Below, in pieces: positions 1 through 5,061 of a stretch of 8,572 nt of DNA; position 1 is the first letter of the stretch; every line of letters starts with the position of its first letter. The position numbers were made by a program, and so were the translations under genes. Source of the stretch: Microbacteriaceae bacterium (GTDB lineage Bacteria; Actinomycetota; Actinomycetes; Actinomycetales; Microbacteriaceae); NCBI GenBank assembly GCA_022701925.1, contig JAKONM010000183.1, positions 1-8,572 of the forward strand, given 5' to 3'. The notes below the pieces were generated by a model. That model did not search any database. It worked only from the letters and a program-made list of their open reading frames with translations, and was not told the DNA's origin.

Positions 1-988
1 CGCCCGCGCCTTCTACCGGCTCGCCGTCTGGAAGCGCATCGTCATCATGCTGGGCGGCCCCGCCGTCAACCTCGTGCTCGGCGTGGTGCTGACCGGCGTC
101 GTGCTGATGGGGTTCGGCGTCTACACGCCCACCACCACCGTCGCCTCCATCTCGCAGTGCGTCGTGCCCGCGACGCAGACGCGCCAGACCTGCACCGCCG
201 ACGACCCCGCCGCGCCCGCCGCCGGCACCGCCCTGCGGCCCGGCGACACGATCACCGCGATCGACGGCACCCCGGTGCGCGCCTGGAACGACGTCACCGG
301 CATCATCCGCACCTCCGACGGCACCCCCATCGTCCTGACCGTCCGCGACGCCGCCGGCGCGACGAAGCAGATCCGGGTCACCCCGCGCACCAACACCGTC
401 GCCGTGACCGACGGCGCCGGCGCGGTCGTGCGGAACGCGGACGGCACGACCCGCACCACCACCGTCGGATTCATCGGCATCAGCCCGCAGCAGGCGCTGC
501 AGCAGCAGCCGGTCACCGCCGTGCTGCCCGCCGTCTGGACGAACATCACCTCCGTCGCCGGCGTGATCGTGAACCTGCCCGCCCGCCTGGTCGGCGTCGC
601 GCAGGCGGCGTTCGGCGGCGGCGAGCGCGACCCGAACGGTCCGATCAGCGTCGTCGGCGTCGGCCGCGTCGCCGGCGAGATCGCCGCGAACCAGGAGGTG
701 CCGGTGCTGTCGAAGGCCGCCAGCCTCGTCGGCATCCTCGGCAGCCTGAACATCGCCCTGTTCGTCTTCAACCTGGTGCCGCTGCTGCCCCTGGACGGCG
801 GCCACGTCGCGGGCGCGCTCTGGGAGGGTCTGCGGCGGCGCATCGCCCGCCTGCTGCGCCGCCCCGACCCCGGCCCCGTCGACACCGCCCGCCTGATGCC
901 GCTGACCTTCGCCGTCGCGATCCTGCTCGGCGGCATGAGCGCGCTGCTCATCTACGCCGACATCGTCCGGCCCATCCAGCTGTTCTGA
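1..988 (+). CDS. rseP: M50 site-2 (RIP) membrane metalloprotease, RseP/Rip1 type; 5' end missing
   Basis: Intramembrane zinc protease that, in this family, cleaves single-pass membrane proteins such as anti-sigma factors after a first cut outside the membrane. The open frame enters at base 2 with no start, so 328 C-terminal codons are visible and the HExxH zinc site lies off the left edge. Visible in order: the conserved W-K-R..MLGGPAVN segment (about residues 10-23) leading into a transmembrane helix; an extracytoplasmic loop with two Cys (53 and 64); a PDZ-like domain (about 68-128, core AGTALRPGDTITAIDGTPV); an NGPISVVGVGR segment; then the NLVPLLPLDGGH motif whose Asp265 is the expected third zinc ligand; and a final transmembrane helix. 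The GPISVVGV and LPLDGGH blocks match actinobacterial Rip1 proteins. It precedes ispG as in many Actinobacteria, where dxr usually lies upstream. The family is clear; the substrate cannot be read from sequence. Confidence 0.95.
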   Translation, partial: ARAFYRLAVWKRIVIMLGGPAVNLVLGVVLTGVVLMGFGVYTPTTTVASISQCVVPATQTRQTCTADDPAAPAAGTALRPGDTITAIDGTPVRAWNDVTGIIRTSDGTPIVLTVRDAAGATKQIRVTPRTNTVAVTDGAGAVVRNADGTTRTTTVGFIGISPQQALQQQPVTAVLPAVWTNITSVAGVIVNLPARLVGVAQAAFGGGERDPNGPISVVGVGRVAGEIAANQEVPVLSKAASLVGILGSLNIALFVFNLVPLLPLDGGHVAGALWEGLRRRIARLLRRPDPGPVDTARLMPLTFAVAILLGGMSALLIYADIVRPIQLF

Positions 989-991
989 GTC

Positions 992-1027
992 CATGGCTTC
1001 AGATCCGCGGGCGGATCTGAAGCTGTG
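992..1027 (+). terminator. Long hairpin just after the protease stop, likely terminator without a U tract
   Basis: Beginning 4 nt after the stop codon, GCTTCAGATCCGC (996-1008) is followed after only two G residues by its exact reverse complement (1011-1023). The helix can extend outward to 992-1027 through two G-U wobbles and two more pairs. The position suits a transcription terminator for the protease transcript. There is no T run downstream, so it would be the hairpin-only type discussed for high-GC actinobacteria. As DNA it is also a near-perfect palindrome that could act as a protein site or repeat element. Confidence 0.6.
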
Positions 1028-1032
1028 CCGTA

Positions 1033-1057
1033 CCGGAAGCCCTGAACGGGCTTCCGG
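1033..1057. terminator. Second perfect hairpin in tandem (10-bp stem, 5-nt loop)
   Basis: CCGGAAGCCC (1033-1042) and GGGCTTCCGG (1048-1057) are exact reverse complements around the loop TGAAC. It lies 5 bases beyond the first hairpin, so the two form a tandem pair after the protease gene. No T tract follows. It most likely reinforces termination; because both hairpins are nearly symmetric, either strand could form them. Confidence 0.5.
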
Positions 1058-1090
1058 CTCACGGCCTGCTGGCGCGGCGCCTTCGGCGGC

Positions 1091-1116
1091 CGCGGGCGCG
1101 GGCGCGGGCGCGGGCG
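1091..1116. repeat. Tandem CGCGGG hexamer, four copies plus CG
   Basis: Four consecutive exact copies of CGCGGG (1091-1114) are followed by CG. It lies in non-coding DNA between the tandem hairpins and the larger inverted repeat. Such runs are prone to slippage, so copy number may vary between strains. I infer no function. Confidence 0.8.
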
Positions 1117-1147
1117 ATGGTGTTGCAGACCCGGGGAGGCGGCGCGC

Positions 1148-1190
1148 GGACCGGGCCGCAGGCGGAGCGGGACCGCGGGTCGCAGGCGGA
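1148..1190. repeat. Imperfect direct repeat of about 20 bp, two copies
   Basis: Copy one (1148-1166) and copy two (1170-1190) both begin GGACCG and end CGCAGGCGGA; they differ by a 2-base insertion and one substitution in the middle. The second copy runs into the left arm of the inverted repeat at 1186. This is probably a small local duplication, or paired binding sites; GC-rich background makes chance similarity more likely than usual. Confidence 0.5.
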
Positions 1191-1250
1191 TCAGGGGATC
1201 CGGCCCCGTCGACCGTGCTGGAGCGGTCCGCGCCGGATCTCCTGATCCGC
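1186..1250. repeat. 18-bp inverted repeat with a nested hairpin
   Basis: The left arm 1186-1203 (GCGGATCAGGGGATCCGG) pairs with the right arm 1233-1250 (CCGGATCTCCTGATCCGC) with one mismatch, which is a G-U pair in the transcript from this strand. Inside the 29-base spacer, GACCG (1211-1215) and CGGTC (1224-1228) can form an inner stem. The result is a long two-part stem about 160 bases before ispG. The arms share GCGGATC with the first hairpin (1011-1017). It could be a terminator, a structured leader, or a repeat-family element; sequence alone does not decide. Confidence 0.6.
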
Positions 1251-1255
1251 GCACG

Positions 1256-1287
1256 CTGGAACTGACCGCGCTGGAACCCGCTGGAAC
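1256..1287 (+). repeat. Three CTGGAAC repeats upstream of ispG
   Basis: CTGGAAC occurs at 1256-1262, 1271-1277 and 1281-1287; the last two are exact tandem copies of the 10-mer CTGGAACCCG. A related CGGGAACCCGCT follows at about 1296-1307. They lie 100-130 bases before the proposed ispG -10 box. They may be a short slippage repeat or a cluster of operator-like sites; no known regulator motif was recognised. Confidence 0.45.
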
Positions 1288-1385
1288 CCGACCGCGCGGG
1301 AACCCGCTCTCGCCCCGGCCGCGCCGGAACCGCCGCTCACAGCCCCCTCCCCGCCGGCCTGCGCGGGCGGGCAGCGGGCGAGCCG

Positions 1386-1391
1386 TAGCCT
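1386..1391 (+). promoter_or_regulatory. Candidate -10 box (TAGCCT) for ispG
   Basis: TAGCCT fits the TANNNT pattern of housekeeping -10 elements in high-GC actinobacteria and stands out in otherwise almost A/T-free DNA. Transcription would start near 1398, leaving a leader of about 15 nt that holds the Shine-Dalgarno. No convincing -35 box was seen. It would let ispG be transcribed separately from the protease upstream. Confidence 0.5.
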
Positions 1392-1400
1392 GGAAGCCGC

Positions 1401-1408
1401 AAGGAGGA
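1401..1408 (+). promoter_or_regulatory. Strong Shine-Dalgarno (AAGGAGGA) fixing the ispG GTG start
   Basis: AAGGAGGA lies 5 nt before GTG 1414 and is the best ribosome-binding sequence in the window. It supports GTG 1414 over the ATG at 1432, giving the N-terminus M-P-A-L-N-I-G-M-P. Confidence 0.85.
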
Positions 1409-1413
1409 GCATC

Positions 1414-2565
1414 GTGCCCGCACTGAACATCGGCATGCCGAAGCCGAAGCCCGAGACCCTGGCCCCGCGTCGCAAGTCGCGCCAGATCAAGGTCGGCAAG
1501 GTCCTGGTCGGCGGTGACGCGCCGGTCAGCGTCCAGTCGATGACCACGACGCCCACCCCGAACATCAACGCGACGCTGCAGCAGATCGCCGAGCTCACCG
1601 CCTCCGGGTGCGACATCGTCCGCGTCGCCGTGCCCAGCCGCGACGACGCCGAGGCGCTGCCGATCATCGCCAAGAAGAGCCAGATCCCGGTCATCGCCGA
1701 CATCCACTTCCAGCCGAACTACGTGTACGCCGCGATCGACGCAGGCTGCGCGGCGGTGCGCGTGAACCCGGGCAACATCCGCAAGTTCGACGACCAGGTC
1801 GGCGAGATCGCGCGCCGCGCGAAGGCCGCCGGCGTCTCCCTGCGCATCGGCGTGAACGCCGGCTCCCTGGACCCGCGGCTGCTCGAGAAGTACGGGAAGG
1901 CGACCCCCGAGGCGCTCGTGGAGAGCGCGGTCTGGGAGGCGAGCCTGTTCGAGGAGCACGACTTCCACGACTTCAAGATCTCGGTCAAGCACAATGACCC
2001 GGTCGTCATGGTGAAGGCCTACCGGCTGCTCGCGGAGCGGGGCGACTGGCCGCTGCACCTCGGCGTGACGGAGGCGGGGCCCGCCTTCCAGGGGACGATC
2101 AAGAGCGCCACCGCGTTCGGCATCCTGCTGTCGGAGGGCATCGGCGACACCATCCGCGTCTCGCTGTCGGCGCCTCCCGTCGAGGAGATCAAGGTCGGCC
2201 TGCAGATCCTGCAGTCGCTGAACCTGCGCGAGCGGAAGCTCGAGATCGTCAGCTGCCCGTCGTGCGGGCGGGCGCAGGTCGACGTCTACTCCCTGGCCGA
2301 GGACGTGACCGAGGGTCTGCAGGGCATGAGCGTGCCGCTGCGCGTCGCCGTGATGGGCTGCGTCGTCAACGGGCCCGGCGAGGCCCGCGAGGCCGACCTG
2401 GGCGTGGCGAGCGGCAACGGCAAGGGCCAGATCTTCGTCAAGGGCGAGGTCATCAAGACCGTCCCCGAGTCCGAGATCGTCAAGACGCTGATCGAGGAGG
2501 CGAACCGCCTGGCCGACGAGATGGGCCCGGGCGCCACCGGCACCCCCGAGGTCGTCACCGTCTGA
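1414..2565 (+). CDS. ispG: 4-hydroxy-3-methylbut-2-en-1-yl diphosphate synthase (IspG/GcpE)
   Basis: Cytosolic iron-sulfur enzyme of the MEP (non-mevalonate) isoprenoid pathway. It reductively opens 2-C-methyl-D-erythritol 2,4-cyclodiphosphate to HMBPP, which IspH then converts to IPP and DMAPP. The 383-residue length is normal for the two-domain bacterial form. The N-terminal TIM barrel shows the family blocks RRKSRQIKVGKVLVGG, PVSVQSMTTT, PVIADIHF and RVNPGNI. The C-terminal domain holds the [4Fe-4S] ligands Cys281, Cys284 (SCPSCGR) and Cys316 with Glu323 (MGCVVNGPGE), in the same spacing as the three Cys and Glu of the E. coli enzyme. No key residue is missing. The GTG start is fixed by the Shine-Dalgarno at 1401-1408. 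The gene lies between the M50 protease and proS, a common actinobacterial arrangement, and probably has its own promoter. Confidence 0.98.
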   Translation: MPALNIGMPKPKPETLAPRRKSRQIKVGKVLVGGDAPVSVQSMTTTPTPNINATLQQIAELTASGCDIVRVAVPSRDDAEALPIIAKKSQIPVIADIHFQPNYVYAAIDAGCAAVRVNPGNIRKFDDQVGEIARRAKAAGVSLRIGVNAGSLDPRLLEKYGKATPEALVESAVWEASLFEEHDFHDFKISVKHNDPVVMVKAYRLLAERGDWPLHLGVTEAGPAFQGTIKSATAFGILLSEGIGDTIRVSLSAPPVEEIKVGLQILQSLNLRERKLEIVSCPSCGRAQVDVYSLAEDVTEGLQGMSVPLRVAVMGCVVNGPGEAREADLGVASGNGKGQIFVKGEVIKTVPESEIVKTLIEEANRLADEMGPGATGTPEVVTV

Positions 2566-2639
2566 CCCCGGCCGCTCGCGCCGTCGAGGCCCCGCGATCT
2601 GGGGGCGGTACGGGCCTTGAGGCGGCTCGGCCCCGCGCC

Positions 2640-2645
2640 TACCGT
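2640..2645 (+). promoter_or_regulatory. Candidate upstream -10 box (TACCGT) in the ispG-proS gap
   Basis: TACCGT fits TANNNT and sits in a CCTACCGTGG context. A transcript from here would start near 2652 and carry the hairpin at 2677-2708 in a leader of about 100 nt before proS. It competes with the -10 candidate at 2740. Such short matches occur by chance, so this is tentative. Confidence 0.3.
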
Positions 2646-2676
2646 GGCCCGTCAGCGCGGCCCGAACGCCCGCTCC

Positions 2677-2708
2677 CACGGCCCCGGTCCTGCCCGACCG
2701 GGGCCGTG
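2677..2708 (+). terminator. Perfect 13-bp hairpin between ispG and proS
   Basis: CACGGCCCCGGTC (2677-2689) and its exact reverse complement (2696-2708) flank the loop CTGCCC. It starts 112 bases after the ispG stop and no T run follows. The most likely role is terminating the ispG transcript. If the -10 at 2640 is real, it would instead be a leader hairpin able to attenuate proS. Confidence 0.55.
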
Positions 2709-2739
2709 CCCGCGTCCGGGAGCCCCTGCGGGCCCTCGG

Positions 2740-2745
2740 TAGCAT
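2740..2745 (+). promoter_or_regulatory. Candidate -10 box (TAGCAT) for a leaderless proS mRNA
   Basis: TAGCAT fits TANNNT and lies 8 bases before the ATG at 2754, so transcription would begin at or within 1-2 bases of the start codon. No Shine-Dalgarno is present before this ATG. Both facts fit the leaderless mRNAs common in actinobacteria and support ATG 2754 as the start. No -35 box was recognised. Confidence 0.6.
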
Positions 2746-2753
2746 CGACGACC

Positions 2754-4535
2754 ATGGTCACGCGCATGAGCCGGTTGTTCCTCCGCACCCTGCGCGAGGA
2801 CCCGGCCGACGCCGAGGTCGCGAGCCACCGCCTGCTGGTCCGCGCCGGCTACGTGCGCCGCCAGGGCCCCGGCATCTTCGCCTGGCTGCCCCTCGGCCTG
2901 CGGGTCAAGGCCCGCATCGAGCGGGTCGTGCGCGAGGAGATGGACGCGGCGGGCGCCCAGGAGGTGCACTTCCCGGCGTTGCTGCCGCGCGAGCCCTACG
3001 AGGCCTCGGGGCGCTGGACCGAGTACGGCGACGGCATCTTCACGCTGCAGGACCGCAAGGGCGCCGATCACCTGCTCGCCCCGACGCACGAGGAGGTCTT
3101 CACACTGCTCGTGAAGGACCTGTACTCCTCGTACAAGGAGCTGCCGCTGTCGCTGTACCAGATCCAGGACAAGTACCGCGACGAGGCCAGGCCCCGTGCC
3201 GGCCTGCTGCGCGGCCGCGAGTTCACGATGAAGGACGCCTACTCGTTCGACGTGGACGACGACGGCCTGGCCGCCTCGTACCAGGTGCAGCGGGACGCCT
3301 ACGAGCGGATCTTCCGACGCCTGGGCCTGGAGTACGCGATCGTCTCGGCGCACGCTGGCGCCATGGGCGGTTCCCGCAGCGAGGAGTTCCTGCACCCCAC
3401 CGCGATCGGGGAGGACACCTTCGTGCGCTCCGCCGGGGGCTATGCGGCGAACGTCGAGGCGTACCGCACCACGCCGCCCGCGCCCCGCCCGCTGGAGGGA
3501 TCGGCCCCCGCGACGGTGTTCGACTCGCCGGACACCCCCACGATCACCTCCCTCGTCGCGCTGGTCAACGCCGAGCAGCCGCGGGACGACCGCGAGTGGA
3601 CCGCGGCGGACACGCTGAAGAACGTCGTCCTGTCGCTGACCCACCCCGACGGCCGGCGGGAGCAGGTCGTGGTGGGCCTGCCCGGCGACCGCGACGTCGA
3701 CATGAAGCGCGCCGAGGCCGCGTTCTACCCCGCTGAGGTCGAGGCGGCGACCGAGGCGGACCTCGCCGCGAACCCGGGCCTGGTCAAGGGCTACATCGGA
3801 CCGTGGAGCGCGGCCGGTCCCGTGCTCGGCGACGCCTCCAGCACCGGCATCCGCTACCTCGTCGACCCCCGGGTCGTCGACGGCACCGCGTGGGTCACCG
3901 GCGCGAACGAGCCCGAACGGCACGCCCTGTCCGTGGTCGCGGGCCGTGACTTCAATGCGGACGGCACCGTGGAGGTCGCCGTCGTGCGCGCCGGCGACCC
4001 CGCTCCCGACGGCTCCGGCCCGATCGAGCTGGCGCGCGGCGTCGAGATGGGGCACGTGTTCGCCCTCGGCCGCAAGTTCGCGGACGCCCTGGGGCTGAAG
4101 GTGCTCGACCCGAACGGCAAGCTGGTCACCGTCACGATGGGCTCCTACGGCATCGGGATCACCCGCGTGCTGGCGCTGATCGCCGAGCAGGGCGCAGACG
4201 ACCGGGGCCTGGTGTGGCCGCGCTCCGTCGCCCCCTTCGACGTGCACGTCGTCGCCACGGGCAAGGACGCGGCCGTGCTGGACGAGGCGGAGCGGATCGG
4301 CCGCGAGCTCGAGCTGCGCGGCGCGGACGTGCTGGTCGACGACCGCAAGGCGTCGCCCGGCGTGAAGTTCGCGGACGCCGAGCTGCTCGGGGTGCCGACC
4401 ATCGTGGTGGTGGGGCGGGGCCTGGCGGACGGCGTCGTCGAGCTGTGGGACCGCGCGTCCGGTGAGCGCACGCCGACGCCGGTCGGCCAGGCGGTCGACG
4501 CCGTCGCCGCCCTGCTGGCGCCGCCGGCGGAGTGA
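2754..4535 (+). CDS. proS: Prolyl-tRNA synthetase, bacterial type with editing (INS) domain
   Basis: Cytosolic class II aminoacyl-tRNA synthetase that charges tRNA-Pro. At 593 residues it matches the bacterial form with an insertion domain between catalytic motifs 2 and 3. Visible: motif 1 region with PALLPREPYE (about 72-88), substrate loop APTHEE (about 109-114), motif 2 YRDEARPRAGLLRGREF followed by TMKDAYSF (141-165), the INS domain (about 220-400) with Lys289 in TLKNVVL at the usual editing-site lysine position, VEMGHVF (430-436), motif 3 MGSYGIGITR (462-471) and the anticodon-binding domain (about 488-593). ATG 2754 is chosen because M-V-T-R-M-S-R-L-F-L-R-T-L matches family N-termini and a -10 box lies just upstream; ATG 2766 is the alternative. 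The open frame continues upstream to about 2262, but that part overlaps ispG and is spurious. Its stop overlaps the next gene by 4 bp. Confidence 0.98.
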   Translation: MVTRMSRLFLRTLREDPADAEVASHRLLVRAGYVRRQGPGIFAWLPLGLRVKARIERVVREEMDAAGAQEVHFPALLPREPYEASGRWTEYGDGIFTLQDRKGADHLLAPTHEEVFTLLVKDLYSSYKELPLSLYQIQDKYRDEARPRAGLLRGREFTMKDAYSFDVDDDGLAASYQVQRDAYERIFRRLGLEYAIVSAHAGAMGGSRSEEFLHPTAIGEDTFVRSAGGYAANVEAYRTTPPAPRPLEGSAPATVFDSPDTPTITSLVALVNAEQPRDDREWTAADTLKNVVLSLTHPDGRREQVVVGLPGDRDVDMKRAEAAFYPAEVEAATEADLAANPGLVKGYIGPWSAAGPVLGDASSTGIRYLVDPRVVDGTAWVTGANEPERHALSVVAGRDFNADGTVEVAVVRAGDPAPDGSGPIELARGVEMGHVFALGRKFADALGLKVLDPNGKLVTVTMGSYGIGITRVLALIAEQGADDRGLVWPRSVAPFDVHVVATGKDAAVLDEAERIGRELELRGADVLVDDRKASPGVKFADAELLGVPTIVVVGRGLADGVVELWDRASGERTPTPVGQAVDAVAALLAPPAE

Positions 4536-5038
4536 ACGCGCTGCGCCGGCTGCCGCCGGTGGTGATCGCGCTCGGCGCCACGGTGGTGCTGCTCGTCCTG
4601 GTCGTCGCCGGCTTCGTGCTGCTCGGCGGCGACCAGGGCCGGCCGCTGCGGCCCTGCTCGGCCGCGCTGGACGCCGGGCCCTACGGCTGCGTGGTCTTCG
4701 TCTCCGTCGAGGGGTCGGTCGACGGGCGGGCCGCGGCGGAGCCGCAGGGCGGGGCGATCACCTTCCGCGTCGAGCGCGTCGACGGCCGCGACCGGCTGAT
4801 CTGGAGCGGCGACTGCAACGGCGGCGAGGGCGAGGTGACCGTCACCCGCGACGCGATCCGCGTCGGCACGACCGTCAGCGGGCAGGAGGCCTGCCCGGGC
4901 GCGGGAGCGGTCGACTCCTGGGCCGCCGGACTCTTCACCGGCACCGTCCGCGTGACCCAGCGCGACGACGCCACCAGCGAGCTGGTGCACGGTGACCGGC
5001 GGGCGCGCTTCGCGCAGGTGATCGCTCCCCGGTCCTGA
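4532..5038 (+). CDS. Uncharacterised membrane-anchored protein, possibly META/HslJ-like
   Basis: No family was recognised with certainty. The 168-residue protein has a short basic N-terminus (M-N-A-L-R-R-L-P-P), one hydrophobic helix (about 10-33) and then a soluble domain rich in Gly, Asp, Arg and Val. The layout predicts a single-pass protein with the domain outside the membrane. The domain holds four Cys (42, 53, 95, 121), which could form two disulfides. The spacing SGDCNGGEGEVTVTRD ... GQEACPG ... SELVHGDRRARF loosely recalls META/HslJ domains (a CN..G strand, then a CP, then a C-terminal D-G-D-L-type strand), but this is only a suggestion. Helix followed by C42 is too far in for a lipobox. 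The GTG start overlaps the proS stop (GTGA, 4532-4535), so translation is probably coupled to proS; the Shine-Dalgarno is weak. It ends 13 bp from convergent sbcC. Confidence 0.85.
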   Translation: MNALRRLPPVVIALGATVVLLVLVVAGFVLLGGDQGRPLRPCSAALDAGPYGCVVFVSVEGSVDGRAAAEPQGGAITFRVERVDGRDRLIWSGDCNGGEGEVTVTRDAIRVGTTVSGQEACPGAGAVDSWAAGLFTGTVRVTQRDDATSELVHGDRRARFAQVIAPRS

Positions 5039-5046
5039 ACGCCGCG

Positions 5047-5061
5047 CCCGGTCAGGCCGGG
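5047..5061. terminator. Small hairpin in the convergent proS-operon/sbcC junction
   Basis: CCCGG (5047-5051) and CCGGG (5057-5061) flank a 5-base loop that includes the sbcC stop codon. An alternative outer pairing joins GGTCC (5031-5035) with GGACC (5060-5064). Because the two genes converge with only 13 bp between stops, a two-way terminator is expected here, but the stem is short and a chance match is possible in this GC-rich DNA. Confidence 0.3.

Larger units (their letters stand above)
989..1413. other. Repeat-rich intergenic region between the M50 protease and ispG
   Basis: This 425-bp gap is long for such a compact locus. I see no credible protein gene: the one open frame across it is Ala/Gly/Arg-rich, has no ribosome site and looks like GC-bias noise. 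The region holds two strong hairpins directly after the protease (992-1027 and 1033-1057), a CGCGGG run (1091-1116), an imperfect direct repeat (1148-1190), an 18-bp inverted repeat with a nested stem (1186-1250) and CTGGAAC repeats (1256-1287). The last 30 bases hold the ispG -10 box and Shine-Dalgarno. No tRNA-like or T-box-like sequence was recognised. Confidence 0.7.

Noticed and set aside
993..1265. 90-codon plus-strand open frame in the protease-ispG gap
   Set aside because: It is composed of the inverted repeats and the CGCGGG run, has an Ala/Gly/Arg-rich product, and no Shine-Dalgarno lies before its ATG. The hairpin at 992-1027 would bury its start.
952..2745. 597-codon minus-strand open frame across the protease end, the gap and ispG
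   Set aside because: It overlaps intact ispG antisense and has a low-complexity Arg/Asp/Leu/Gly product without recognisable motifs; the codon bias fits ispG on the plus strand.
2262..2753. Upstream extension of the proS frame into ispG
   Set aside because: The extension is an Arg/Gly-rich translation of ispG in the wrong frame. Family N-termini and the -10 box at 2740 place the start at ATG 2754.
2566..2753. T-box or other tRNA-sensing leader for proS
   Set aside because: No T-box consensus or specifier-loop arrangement was seen; only a simple 13-bp hairpin is present, and the nearest promoter predicts a leaderless message.
2652..4247. 531-codon minus-strand open frame opposite proS
   Set aside because: It is antisense to a complete proS with all class II motifs, and its product has no recognisable domain.
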